This document shows positions 1 to 8,900 of a stretch of 64,000 nt of DNA, piece by piece (position 1 is the stretch's first letter; every line of letters starts with the position of its first letter). The notes under the pieces are model-generated. The model was not told the DNA's origin. It did not search any database and saw only the letters and a list, made by a program, of their open reading frames with translations. This stretch comes from Candidatus Latescibacterota bacterium (lineage in GTDB: Bacteria > Latescibacterota > UBA2968 > UBA8231). Location of the stretch: the NCBI GenBank assembly GCA_022827835.1, contig JAJEIO010000009.1, positions 54,855 through 118,854 of the forward strand, given 5' to 3'. A program made the translations under genes and the position numbers.

Positions 1-1414
1 CGTTGAGGTAATACTGATCTGGCGAATTGATATAGATACCGCGTTTTCGACATTCGTGGTAAAAATGAACGCACGCTTCCCACTGACGCAACTGCGAATC
101 CGCTAAACCGTTATGATGCTCGTGCGTCGTTGCAGCACAGATGTCACCATGATACGGACCGTCAGTCTCTATGATATCTATTCCGGTTGCATCCATGAAA
201 TTCAGCACTCGTTGGAAATAACCATCTGCCCATCTACTCGCAAGACAAGCACTCTGTCCAAACCTACTTCCAGGTTGCCCGGTGTCTGGGTCAACACAGT
301 TGAAATCTTCACCCGCATTCCGCGAAGCACACATCAATGTATAACCGCCGAGTTGAATACCTTTGTGGTGGGCATAATCGGTCAATTCTTTCATTGTGGT
401 TATGTATTCCGGATCTTCGCTCTCAATATTGAATCCACTGCCAAAGGTCATAATCACCATTTCAAATCCGACTTCGGCGCACTGATCGATCGCTAAACGG
501 ACAGCATCTGGCTCGGCACTCCGTACGTGCATGAAAATTGGATTCTCCGTGACCTGTGGCGCGACCGTGCGATATATCTTGCGGCGTGCGAGTCCTTTTC
601 GCTCACGCGCATCGCTATCGTGTAGAATCTCGAAGGTGCGGAAGCTCTTGAAGGTCTCACCCGGTTGAAGAAGGACTCCCGGACCGAGCGGATAGCGGCT
701 TGTCATCAACAGTGGCATCTGATAGTTATAATCGACTTGCGTCTTGTAATCTGCATCTGGTCCCCAGTGTGTCGTTTCCATTCCGCTGAAGGCATAATCG
801 CTCTCGACATGTAGCCGATGCTTTTCCTGCTCGTTGACAGCAAGGATTTCACAGTTTAAGGCATCAAGTTGAATCGGTTCTTGGCTCTCATTGTGAATAG
901 TGAGCCACTTGGACAGTGCTGGAATGCCTTGGTATAATTCATAATGCACGCATACCTGAAGGGAGTTAGCGGATGGCGGCGGCGAGAACACAACCGTCAG
1001 TTTCACACCTTCTGGTGGATGGACTGATGATGTCGTAGAACGCCTGTGTACCCACGGATAGCGGATTTCAGGTTTACCGACCCTATATTCGCGAAATTGA
1101 AATGCGTTCTCGTCACTGGTCAAATCCGCGATCCAATCCGAATCAAGATAGGCGTAGTCGGGCTGTCCTTTCAATCCTCCCACTTCATATTCGTTTCCGT
1201 TAATCGCAAGTACCGCCTCTGGTTTGATGGCGCGAAGAAGGGTATTACCGGTAATTTGATTGGTATAATCAACCGTTGCGAAATTAGGTGTGGTAGCGAA
1301 TGTTCGGCGAATGAGTCCATTGTCGAGAATAAGTTGACTGTCCTTTTCTTCTACTAAAGCGGGTTGGCGAAAGGGCTGAACCAACCAATCATTTTGTTGT
1401 GATGTGTATTGCAT
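1..1414 (-). CDS. Alpha-galactosidase-like glycoside hydrolase (GH36/melibiase-like), 3' end cut by window edge
   Basis: An uninterrupted minus-strand frame runs from ATG at 1414 to the left edge, about 471 codons, with no stop reached. An in-frame TAA lies just upstream of this ATG, which fixes the start. The N-terminal 270 or so residues look beta-rich, like the sandwich domain that precedes the barrel in melibiase-like enzymes. A TIM-barrel-like part follows, with an acidic segment near residue 415 (IETDGPYHGD) and a later SPDQYY segment. No signal peptide is seen. Codon use is AT-richer than in the neighbours. The likely role is hydrolysis of alpha-galactosides or a related glycan. The family call comes from motif resemblance and the exact substrate is unknown. 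Confidence 0.7.
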   Translation of the reverse strand, partial: MQYTSQQNDWLVQPFRQPALVEEKDSQLILDNGLIRRTFATTPNFATVDYTNQITGNTLLRAIKPEAVLAINGNEYEVGGLKGQPDYAYLDSDWIADLTSDENAFQFREYRVGKPEIRYPWVHRRSTTSSVHPPEGVKLTVVFSPPPSANSLQVCVHYELYQGIPALSKWLTIHNESQEPIQLDALNCEILAVNEQEKHRLHVESDYAFSGMETTHWGPDADYKTQVDYNYQMPLLMTSRYPLGPGVLLQPGETFKSFRTFEILHDSDARERKGLARRKIYRTVAPQVTENPIFMHVRSAEPDAVRLAIDQCAEVGFEMVIMTFGSGFNIESEDPEYITTMKELTDYAHHKGIQLGGYTLMCASRNAGEDFNCVDPDTGQPGSRFGQSACLASRWADGYFQRVLNFMDATGIDIIETDGPYHGDICAATTHEHHNGLADSQLRQWEACVHFYHECRKRGIYINSPDQYYLN

Positions 1415-1456
1415 GTTAAGTCTTTATTCTATTGGCTTCCAATCTGGCAGATCGCG

Positions 1457-3349
1457 TTATGCGGGGCAGAGGCCGCTGCGGGCCAGGGATTCCCAACACC
1501 GCATGGGTGATTCTTCAAGTAGCGCCGAGACCTCGGCCTGGAGGTCGCTTGCGATTTCGTCCTCGGGACGCAAATAGGCTAAGCGGCTCAGCGCATCCAT
1601 GGCAAAGCCGACGCAGATGGCGTTTTCGTCGCTGCGGATGATCTCTTGCAAGGCTTGTGTGGTCGGCTTCAGTGCTGGGCCGGCAATCGCAGTGCCGTGG
1701 GAACAGAGGATGACCATGGACCACAGCGCGTTCTCGCGCACGGTCGAGCGCACTGGCTTGAACCGCTCAAGACCAAAATCGACGCCACCGCCCTCGCACA
1801 CATCGCACTCATCGGTGGGCCGCACGAACTTTATGCTCCGCCCTTGCGCTCGGTCCATGGCCAGCCGGTTTTTCTCGCGGCCTAGGCTCTGCACCAGCGC
1901 TTCGAAGCAGGCGGGAATCAGGGCTTGGCCGACTCCGGTGGCGATTGCGCGGCGGCCAAGACAGCCGAGGGTGCCAGCGGCGACGGCCCGGACATATACC
2001 GACGGATCTTCGCGCAGGCGCGTCACCACAGCCTGTAAAACCTCGTCGTTGAGCGGGCTGGCATCGCCCAAGCCGTACACGCCGGCCTTGCGAACCCATT
2101 TGATGGGGGAATTCGCCGCTTCTAGCAAAGTGTCGGTAGCTTCTTCACCGACGGCAATTAGGCCATAGGTGGCGGCTCGCCGTACGCTCTCCCGGTCGGT
2201 GTATAGAGCCTGACCGAGCAGCCGCACCGCCAGCGCCGAGTCGCCGATGGAAGCCAGTTTGTACGCCGCGCCAATGCGCGCTGGCTCGGCCTCTTCGCCT
2301 TTGGCGAGGAGCTGTGCAAATAAGCAGTTGGACTCGGCTTCCCGGTCTGCTGACGATAGGGCGGCGGCCTCGGGTCGCGGCGGCGGTTTTTGGCCCGTCT
2401 GCATCCAGTGGTGGTGATAGCGCCAGACTGAGGTGACGTCGTCGCTGGCTGCGGAGCGGTCGATGTGGGTCAGCGGATCAAGCCCGTTCCACTGCACTTC
2501 GGCTGGTGAGCCATTGTCGCCGGAAGGGTCTGTGGTGCGATAGATCCAGAAGCGCCACATGAAGCGCGGGTTGTCTTGCCAAGTGCGCCAATCGTCGCGG
2601 CGGTGGTTGCCCCGGTGGAAGGTATTGTGCGAGTACAACACGACGCTGCCAGCGCGCAGCGGAGCCGCTTCAAAAGACTGCACCAGCGGCCACTTTAGGT
2701 TGGTGACCGCCTCCCGCATGCGCACGTCGTGCGCGGTGCGGCGATGGACAATATCGCTGGGGTCGTATTGCGAGTCGGGGCCGCTGACGGGCTGACCTTC
2801 CATGCCGCTGAGTTGGTAGGCGAAATCGAGGTGGTCGGCTCCGGCGAAATTGTCGTGGTTTTCTTCGTGATTGAAGGTCCAGTAGTGGGAGTAGGGCACG
2901 GTCGCTGTCGGGCCCATGTCCTCGCGCACGGCCTGCGGATAGTACAGCATTTCGATTTGCACGGCTTGGTGGTGGCGCTGTTTGCGACCGTTGAACGGAC
3001 CGTTGTCGTCCTTGTGCCAGTGCTGGTCGCGGCCGCCGCTGGTGAAGGTCGCATTGTGGGTAAACGGCACAATGGCCCAGTTCTCGCCGACTAGTTGGTT
3101 GCAGGCCGCGACCACGCCGGGGGCGTTGATGACTTCGAGCACATCTGGAATGAGTTCGGGGGTAACGCGCTCGCCAGTGCCGACCGCCTGCTTTTCGCGC
3201 TGATAGATCCGCTCGTGGACTGCGGCTGGAATGCCGAGGCTTTCCGGGGCTAGGACGACTAGTCCTCGGCTGGCGAAGTCCTGTACTAGTTGTTCTGGCT
3301 CGCTGTAGGCTAGGGGGGCCGGGGCAGAAGAAAGCTCTTTCGCGGTCAT
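1457..3349 (-). CDS. Phytanoyl-CoA dioxygenase-like protein fused to HEAT-like repeats
   Basis: A 630-residue protein. Residues 1-330 resemble the PhyH Fe(II)/2-oxoglutarate dioxygenase fold: the HxD pair is H112/D114 in QHWHKDD, and the distal iron ligand is probably H245 in NTFHRGN, so the metal site looks complete. Residues of about 340-620 form alpha-helical repeats of HEAT type (runs such as ALAVRLLGQAL and WVRKAGVYGLGDA). A Cys-rich DECDVCEGGG stretch sits near the C-terminus. The fusion is uncommon, since PhyH proteins are usually 250-300 residues, and the repeats may bind a partner or substrate. It is divergently transcribed from the aldolase gene at 3426 with a 76 bp shared upstream region. 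The substrate is unknown. Confidence 0.75.
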   Translation of the reverse strand: MTAKELSSAPAPLAYSEPEQLVQDFASRGLVVLAPESLGIPAAVHERIYQREKQAVGTGERVTPELIPDVLEVINAPGVVAACNQLVGENWAIVPFTHNATFTSGGRDQHWHKDDNGPFNGRKQRHHQAVQIEMLYYPQAVREDMGPTATVPYSHYWTFNHEENHDNFAGADHLDFAYQLSGMEGQPVSGPDSQYDPSDIVHRRTAHDVRMREAVTNLKWPLVQSFEAAPLRAGSVVLYSHNTFHRGNHRRDDWRTWQDNPRFMWRFWIYRTTDPSGDNGSPAEVQWNGLDPLTHIDRSAASDDVTSVWRYHHHWMQTGQKPPPRPEAAALSSADREAESNCLFAQLLAKGEEAEPARIGAAYKLASIGDSALAVRLLGQALYTDRESVRRAATYGLIAVGEEATDTLLEAANSPIKWVRKAGVYGLGDASPLNDEVLQAVVTRLREDPSVYVRAVAAGTLGCLGRRAIATGVGQALIPACFEALVQSLGREKNRLAMDRAQGRSIKFVRPTDECDVCEGGGVDFGLERFKPVRSTVRENALWSMVILCSHGTAIAGPALKPTTQALQEIIRSDENAICVGFAMDALSRLAYLRPEDEIASDLQAEVSALLEESPMRCWESLARSGLCPA

Positions 3350-3425
3350 GTCAATTTATTCACCTTCCTGTTTAGTTTTATCGAATCTAACCACGGGTTT
3401 CTTCCCATTCAATTCAGGAGTCATT

Positions 3426-4163
3426 ATGGCGCAAAAGAAGACGCTCAGACAACGGATGCGAGACGGCGAAGTGCTAACCGCCCTGCGCGGCTCGCTGACC
3501 ACGACCAAGGAGGAGTTGGCCGATATATGGGCAACCGGCCAGTTCGACTACATCTGGATCGACAGCCAGCACACTTCCTTCAGCGAAGAGCAATTGGTCG
3601 CCTACTGCCGGGCGGCCGAAGAGCTGGATATCGACGTGCAATTGCGCATCCCGCACACCCGGCAAGCCTATATGGTCGGGCGCTATCTCGACTTGGGTCC
3701 CAGCGCGGTCTTGATCCCCGAGGTCATGGAGCCGGAGACCGTGGACGACGCGATTGCCTATGCCTATTACGGCCCCATTGGACGGCGCAGTTGGGGTGGC
3801 GCGCATCGCCGCGGCCTGCGCGGTGTAACTCAAGGGATAGACCGACGCGCCTATGCGGCGTGGTGGAATGACTATGTGATTTTGGCGATCCAAGTGGAAT
3901 CCGTCGAAGCGGTGACCAATATTCGCAAATTGGCCAAGCCGGGCGTGAGTGTGGTCACGTTTGGTCCCAACGACCTTTCCTTCAGCTTGGAGGATCACCC
4001 AGACTATCCGCTGCGCACGGTCGATGACTGCATGCGCAATGTCGCTGCACAATTGGCTGGTACTGGCATCAGTCTGGCCATGGGAACGGGTACTACCCCC
4101 GAAGAACGCGACAAGTATCTGGAGATGGGATTTACGCTTTTCCAAGGGGATGCGCCGAGCTAG
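3426..4163 (+). CDS. HpcH/HpaI family aldolase
   Basis: A 245-residue class II pyruvate-type aldolase, probably cleaving a 2-keto-3-deoxy sugar acid to pyruvate and an aldehyde in the cytoplasm. Visible family features are the WIDSQH segment with the catalytic His, the substrate-binding Arg in LRIP, PEVME for the metal-binding Glu, and GPNDLS with the metal-binding Asp. The ATG at 3426 follows TCAGGAG at a good distance, so it is preferred to an in-frame start 78 bases upstream. The C-terminus is slightly short for the family. It heads a three-gene plus-strand set with a UxuA-like dehydratase and a xylose-isomerase-like barrel, which fits uronate or aldonate catabolism. Confidence 0.85.
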   Translation: MAQKKTLRQRMRDGEVLTALRGSLTTTKEELADIWATGQFDYIWIDSQHTSFSEEQLVAYCRAAEELDIDVQLRIPHTRQAYMVGRYLDLGPSAVLIPEVMEPETVDDAIAYAYYGPIGRRSWGGAHRRGLRGVTQGIDRRAYAAWWNDYVILAIQVESVEAVTNIRKLAKPGVSVVTFGPNDLSFSLEDHPDYPLRTVDDCMRNVAAQLAGTGISLAMGTGTTPEERDKYLEMGFTLFQGDAPS

Positions 4164-4235
4164 TTTTTGGCCGCATTACCTCAGTAGCCGTATGTTAATC
4201 TTCTATTACTAAACCGACCTTTTGGAGGATACGCC

Positions 4236-5219
4236 ATGTACATTGGATCGCAATTCGGGGAACAGACCGACGAAGAAATGAAGGTCTTGTCGCAACTCGG
4301 CATCAAAAACGTTGATCAGACTCCTTCCGCGCCGTGGCGGGAGTGGAGCACGGACATGCTACTACAGATGAAGGAGCGGTGGGCCAAACACGACATCAGC
4401 ATGGAGATGATCCACATCCCTTTAGGCTCGCGCAGCGCCTACCAAAACGAGGCTGGGGCGATCTTTCTCAAACCGAGCGACGAGCGCGACCGCCAGCTCG
4501 ACTGGATGAAAGAGACGGTGCGGATGGCGGGCGAGGCCGGCATCCGCGGCCTCAACTACAATATCACCATCTTGGGCCACCTGCGGACGCCCTCGAAGAC
4601 GGGGCGCGGGGGAGCCATCGTATCGACTTTTGAACTGGACAAATTGGACCAGTCGCTAGGCGAGTTTGAAGACGGGCCGGCCGATGAAGACGAGATGTGG
4701 GAGCGCATTGACCACTGGCTGCAGGAGATCATGCCCGTGGCTGAAGAGTACAAAGTCCAGATGGCCTGCCATCCGTCCGACCCGGGCATTGGCGTGGGCA
4801 ATACGTATCGGGGTGTGGCGCGCCCGCTGGGGATGGTCGAGGGTTTCAAAAAGCTCATCGCGCTCTACGACAGTCCGTACAACGGTCTGAATTTCTGCCA
4901 GGGCTGCATGTCGGAGGCGCTGGCCAATCCGGCGGAGGAAATTTTTGCTGTCATCCGCTACTTCGGCGAGCGCAAGAAAATTTTCAACGTCCACTTCCGC
5001 AATATCAAAGGCGGTCTGGGTAACTTCGTCGAGGTTTTTCCCGACGAGGGAGACATCAACATGATTCGGGCGCTGAAGGTGTATAAGGAGGTCGGCTACG
5101 AGTACATGATTATGCCGGACCACGTTCCTGGGATCAGCGGCCCCGAGCCGGGCAAAGTCGGGTTTGCCTATACCTTTGGCTATATCCACGCGGCCTTGCA
5201 GGCGGTGGAGGAGTTCTAA
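4236..5219 (+). CDS. Mannonate dehydratase (UxuA)-like protein
   Basis: A 327-residue TIM-barrel protein with UxuA-type motifs: ACHPSDPG near residue 175, NFCQGCMSE near 218, VHFRNIKG near 251, EVFPDEGD near 267 and MPDHVPG near 294. UxuA dehydrates D-mannonate to 2-keto-3-deoxygluconate, and this protein may act on mannonate or a related aldonate. It is somewhat shorter than the 350-400 residues usual for UxuA. A TTGGAGGA ribosome site precedes the ATG. Its stop codon overlaps the next start as TAATG, so the two genes are translationally coupled. The aldolase upstream would take a keto-deoxy acid product. Subfamily relatives with other substrates exist, so specificity is inferred. Confidence 0.82.
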   Translation: MYIGSQFGEQTDEEMKVLSQLGIKNVDQTPSAPWREWSTDMLLQMKERWAKHDISMEMIHIPLGSRSAYQNEAGAIFLKPSDERDRQLDWMKETVRMAGEAGIRGLNYNITILGHLRTPSKTGRGGAIVSTFELDKLDQSLGEFEDGPADEDEMWERIDHWLQEIMPVAEEYKVQMACHPSDPGIGVGNTYRGVARPLGMVEGFKKLIALYDSPYNGLNFCQGCMSEALANPAEEIFAVIRYFGERKKIFNVHFRNIKGGLGNFVEVFPDEGDINMIRALKVYKEVGYEYMIMPDHVPGISGPEPGKVGFAYTFGYIHAALQAVEEF

Positions 5220-6007
5220 TGCAAAGAAAAGGCGTTTCCTTTTCCGTTTTCACCAAAATGTGGAAGGACAAATCTCCAACCGAACTCGGAGAGTTTGTAC
5301 TCGATCTGGGCTTCGACGGCATTGAACTGCCCGTGCGTACGGGTTATCCAGTGCCCCCCGAAAGTGTTGGACGCGATTTGCCCCAAGCGGCAAAGGAACT
5401 CGGCGCCTTGGGTGTCGCCATTACCAGTGTGGCTGGGCCGACGGACGAAGCAACCATTGCGGCTTGCGGTGCTGCCGGAGTTCCGGTCATTCGCACCTGT
5501 CCAGCCATCACTACCGAAGGGTATTTGGCCAGCATAGAAGGTCACCAGCGAGCCTTTGACGCCCTGATTCCCTTGCTCGACAAACACGGGGTGGCTTTGG
5601 GCATCCAAAATCACGAAGGCCGATGGGTGTGCAATGCCATGGGTATAAAACACCTAATCGACCGCTACGATCCCAGCCATATCTGCGCCATCCCCTGTGC
5701 CGGGCACACGGCTCTCAACGGAGAATCTCCCGAGATGGCGATCGATATTGTCTGGTCGCATCTGTCCCAGTTCAAGCTCAAGAATGCGTACTGGCGGCGG
5801 CAGACCGGACCGGAAGCGGAAAACGTGGAATGGCGTCCTTATTGGACCACGGGACGGCAGGGCTTGGCTTCGTGGCCGCGGTCGGTCGCGGAACTGAAAC
5901 GGAGAGGCTTCAGCGGTGTCGTCTGCATGGATGCCGAATACCACGATGCAGCCTCCACAGAGCGACTCCTCGCCGAAGATTTGGCCTTTGCCAAATCTCT
6001 GTTTTGA
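5219..6007 (+). CDS. Sugar phosphate isomerase/epimerase-like TIM barrel (xylose isomerase-like)
   Basis: A 262-residue protein of the AP endonuclease 2/xylose isomerase-like barrel family, suggested by GEFVLDLGFDGIELP near the N-terminus, a QNHEG segment mid-protein and VVCMDAEYH near the end, with acidic and His residues placed as in the metal site. The start overlaps the stop of the UxuA-like gene (TAATG). It probably interconverts sugars or sugar acids feeding the dehydratase-aldolase pair. It ends 3 bp from the convergent polysaccharide deacetylase gene. No signal peptide, so cytoplasmic. The exact reaction cannot be read from the sequence. Confidence 0.75.
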   Translation: MQRKGVSFSVFTKMWKDKSPTELGEFVLDLGFDGIELPVRTGYPVPPESVGRDLPQAAKELGALGVAITSVAGPTDEATIAACGAAGVPVIRTCPAITTEGYLASIEGHQRAFDALIPLLDKHGVALGIQNHEGRWVCNAMGIKHLIDRYDPSHICAIPCAGHTALNGESPEMAIDIVWSHLSQFKLKNAYWRRQTGPEAENVEWRPYWTTGRQGLASWPRSVAELKRRGFSGVVCMDAEYHDAASTERLLAEDLAFAKSLF

Positions 6008-6010
6008 GCG

Positions 6011-7006
6011 TTATCCGGCGCGAAACCCCACTTCGACCCCATCCCCTACATCGACAGTGGCTCGCAGCACCCGGGGCCGCACTAACTCTGCGGTCTGCGC
6101 TACGCCATCGACCCATATACGGGGAAAGTTGCACCAGGCCGCTGGCACTTCTGCTTCAAAGGTCAGTTCCTTGCAAGCCACGCCTGCCGGCAGATCGGTG
6201 AAAGAGATTTGATACCGTTGCTCATCGACGCTGTCGCCAACAACGTCAATGGTGGCGTGACGCCGGCTCAGATGATAGAACACGACTTCTTCGGGCACGG
6301 CGCACCAGACTTCGTCGCCGCCCTCTGCAAGCACCGTCTCCAAGCGCTTGCGCAGTTGGGCTGCGGAGCAATCCTTATTGATGTGGATGGGTTCTTCGAT
6401 CGGACAGTGGCAGTAGTCGATGACCCAACCGCGAGACTGGCGGGCGGGGAGAATATTGCGGAAGGGATCGTGTTTGCTGAAGAAAGGCGGGGGGTATTCG
6501 TGGATCAGCGGACTGCGGTCGAGCCAATAGCACTCGTCTGCGGGTCGATTTATTCCCTCCCTGATGCTCATCGCGCCCAAATAGCCGAGCTGGCGGCAGG
6601 CCTCGAGAATGTGTGGGGCCATATTGCGGTTGCTGCCGGGGGCACAATACAGCGGCACCGGCGCGTCAATGGCTTGCTCTAAAACCTCCCTGGCCACGCG
6701 CAACTCCTGATCGACCATTTCGGGTTTGATAAAGACGTGCGTCCACGAGTGATTGCCGACGCCCCAGCCGCGCGCCATCAGGTCTTTGAGTTCATCGGCA
6801 TTCATATGCCGGTAGCCATTGAAGCTCGACCCGTCGATCTGGCGCACTTGTCCTATTTGCCCGACGACTACTTCCAAGTGCCCGGGAATACCGAATTCTT
6901 CGTGATAGGGCACAGCAAAGCGGTGCAGATCGATTAGGGCCTCGTCGTAGGTTATGGAGTAAACCCAGCGTTTGCCGTATTTCCAATCGCAAATGCGCAG
7001 CGACAT
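6011..7006 (-). CDS. Polysaccharide deacetylase family (NodB-like) protein, copy 2 of a tandem pair
   Basis: A 331-residue NodB-fold protein. The catalytic Asp lies in ITYDEA near residue 21 and the metal-binding His pair in NHSWTH near residues 86-90. The ATG at 7006 is preferred over a TTG six bases upstream because AAGGATT sits at the right distance and because the paralogue aligns from this Met. The remainder aligns throughout with the gene at 7072, including YCHCP, DEVWCAVPEEV and AAWCNFPR, so this is a tandem duplication. No signal peptide is visible. It is the last gene of the minus-strand operon starting with the DegT aminotransferase. The substrate is unknown and could be an N-acetylated sugar or an amide. 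Confidence 0.8.
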   Translation of the reverse strand: MSLRICDWKYGKRWVYSITYDEALIDLHRFAVPYHEEFGIPGHLEVVVGQIGQVRQIDGSSFNGYRHMNADELKDLMARGWGVGNHSWTHVFIKPEMVDQELRVAREVLEQAIDAPVPLYCAPGSNRNMAPHILEACRQLGYLGAMSIREGINRPADECYWLDRSPLIHEYPPPFFSKHDPFRNILPARQSRGWVIDYCHCPIEEPIHINKDCSAAQLRKRLETVLAEGGDEVWCAVPEEVVFYHLSRRHATIDVVGDSVDEQRYQISFTDLPAGVACKELTFEAEVPAAWCNFPRIWVDGVAQTAELVRPRVLRATVDVGDGVEVGFRAG

Positions 7007-7071
7007 AATCAATCCTTCGCGTCGAACGGTCTTCAGCCAGTTGTTGTACTGCGACCCACTGCTTATCTAAC

Positions 7072-8073
7072 TCAGGAAGTTAAAGGACGAAACAGCAACT
7101 CCGTCCCATCCTCCACCTCCACTGTCGTCCGCAGCAGGCGAGGGCGCACCACAGAGGCCGACTGGGGCACCCCGTTTACCCACACTCGGGGAAAATTGCA
7201 CCAGGCCGCCGGCACTTCTACTTCAAAGGTCAACTCCCGGCGCTCAACCCGGGCAGGCAATGCCTCATAGCGGATCCGGTATCGTTGCTCGCGAGCCGTT
7301 GCGGCCACGGTTTCGACCACGGCGTGCCGCCGGCACAAGTGATAGGAAATGACCTCTTCGGGCACGGCGCACCAGACTTGATCACCGCCCTCTTCGATGA
7401 TCGTCTGCAAACGCAGGCGCAATTGCGCTTCCGAGCAGTCTTTGTTGGGGTGAACGGCCTGTTCCAACGGGCAGTGGCAGTAGTCGATAATCCAGCCCTT
7501 GGCCTCTTGGGCCAGCAGAATATGGCGGAACGGGTCGTAAGCGCTGTAAAAGGGCTCCTCATAGCTTTCGTGCAATGGCGTGCGATTGAGGTAGTACAAT
7601 TCATCGCGCGCCGCGTTCACCCCATCCGTTATGCTCATGGCGCCCAAGTAACCGAGTTGGCGACAGGCGTCCAGCACGTAGTCGGACATATTTTCAATGC
7701 CGTTGGGGGCGCAGTACAGCAACACAGGAGCGCCGATAGCCTGTTCTATAACCTCGCGCGACAGGCGGATTTCCTGATCGACCATATCGGGCCTGATAAA
7801 GTGGTGACTCCAGCCGTGGTTGCCCACGCCCCAGCCGCGGGCGAGCAAATCCTTGAGCTCATCGCCATTCATGTGCCGGTAGCCGTTGAAACTCGAAGTG
7901 CCGATATTGCGGATTTCGCCGATCTGCTGGCCCACGACCTCTACGTGTCCGGGAATGCCGAATTCCTCGTGATGGGGAATGGCAAAGCGGTGTAGATCGG
8001 CCAGTGCCTCGTCGTAGGTAATCGAATAGACCCAGTTCTTGCCGTATTTCCAGTCGCAGATGTGCAGGGCCAT
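7072..8073 (-). CDS. Polysaccharide deacetylase family (NodB-like) protein, copy 1 of a tandem pair
   Basis: A 333-residue paralogue of the gene at 6011, alike over its full length. The catalytic acid pair is D21-E22 in ITYDEA, and the metal-binding histidines are H86 and H90 in NHGWSHH. A conserved C-terminal module of about 90 residues (ELTFEVEVPAAWCNFPR) follows the deacetylase domain and looks beta-rich. No export signal is seen, so both copies may act in the cytoplasm. It lies 15 bp downstream of the isochorismatase-like gene and 65 bp upstream of its sister copy. Whether the two copies act on different substrates or form a heteromer is open. Confidence 0.8.
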   Translation of the reverse strand: MALHICDWKYGKNWVYSITYDEALADLHRFAIPHHEEFGIPGHVEVVGQQIGEIRNIGTSSFNGYRHMNGDELKDLLARGWGVGNHGWSHHFIRPDMVDQEIRLSREVIEQAIGAPVLLYCAPNGIENMSDYVLDACRQLGYLGAMSITDGVNAARDELYYLNRTPLHESYEEPFYSAYDPFRHILLAQEAKGWIIDYCHCPLEQAVHPNKDCSEAQLRLRLQTIIEEGGDQVWCAVPEEVISYHLCRRHAVVETVAATAREQRYRIRYEALPARVERRELTFEVEVPAAWCNFPRVWVNGVPQSASVVRPRLLRTTVEVEDGTELLFRPLTS

Positions 8074-8088
8074 AGTTCTGTTGCCTTT

Positions 8089-8895
8089 TTATTTGTCTAT
8101 CGTTGCAACGGCGGCTTGGAAGTCCGCCCATGTGGTGGAATAACCTACGGCTATTTCAAAGCGGTGAATGCCATAGCGCGTGGCTAGGCGCTCGGGAAAG
8201 GTATCGGGCGTTTCCACGCCTACCGTGCCGTCCCGCATGAGAATACAGCGGTAGCCTGCTCGCAGCATGGGGCGGCCCCCTCCCTCTGAGTTGAGAATGC
8301 ACATATCCGCGGCAAAACCCGTATAGATGAGGGTCTCGACGCCGCGCTCTTGCAGGTATGCGTCGAGTTGGTTGGTGTAAAAGACGAGGGGCTCGTCCCC
8401 CATTGGCTCGACGATTTTGGCCCTTTTCATGCGCGCAGCGGGCGATTTGGCCAGATCGACGCCGGTCGATCTTTTTTCGATGGCTTGGAGTTCGCCGGTG
8501 CGGACGATGGTCCAGCGGTCCGACTGGGTCTGCAGAGAGGCCGCGCGGCGCTGGTTTTCCGGGGTGCGTCGAGAAGGCACCTCGGGGTAGTGCTTGTCAA
8601 AATCGTCGGGCTCGACGTGGCACACCGGCATACCGATCCGCCGGGCGATATCCATGGCCGGCCGGATCACTTCTTCCATAACGCGCCAAGATTCTTCGGT
8701 GGCCTGAGGCCAGCCCATGCCCGTGACGTAATTGACGTCGATCTCAGGGCCATCCGGCAGCCCCACATTCCAGCAGTGCAAACCAATGAGCGCCGTGCGT
8801 TCCACTGGCAGCTCAAAGACGTCCTCTGCGTAGCCGGCTTTGTCTATGGGCAGGGCGCGGTAATGGCGAGTCTTGAGTTTGAGCGTCTTACTCAA
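8089..8895 (-). CDS. Isochorismatase-like cysteine hydrolase with an altered triad
   Basis: A 268-residue protein with an isochorismatase-like fold. The nucleophile is C199 in TGFAADMCILNSEGG. At the place where the family has its catalytic Asp (usually IDMQ) this protein reads LHCWN, giving His at residue 40, and the usual Lys before the nucleophile strand is not obvious. The hydrolysed substrate, perhaps an amide or carbamoyl compound, is unknown. It lies 5 bp after the DegT aminotransferase and 15 bp before the first deacetylase gene, so it is co-transcribed with them. The altered triad may mark a divergent subfamily rather than an inactive protein. Confidence 0.75.
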   Translation of the reverse strand: MSKTLKLKTRHYRALPIDKAGYAEDVFELPVERTALIGLHCWNVGLPDGPEIDVNYVTGMGWPQATEESWRVMEEVIRPAMDIARRIGMPVCHVEPDDFDKHYPEVPSRRTPENQRRAASLQTQSDRWTIVRTGELQAIEKRSTGVDLAKSPAARMKRAKIVEPMGDEPLVFYTNQLDAYLQERGVETLIYTGFAADMCILNSEGGGRPMLRAGYRCILMRDGTVGVETPDTFPERLATRYGIHRFEIAVGYSTTWADFQAAVATIDK

Positions 8896-8900
8896 TTGAC

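Noticed and set aside
1809..2168. Open frames on both strands inside the dioxygenase-HEAT gene
   Set aside because: Arg/Pro-rich shadow frames in GC-rich coding DNA without domains or ribosome sites.
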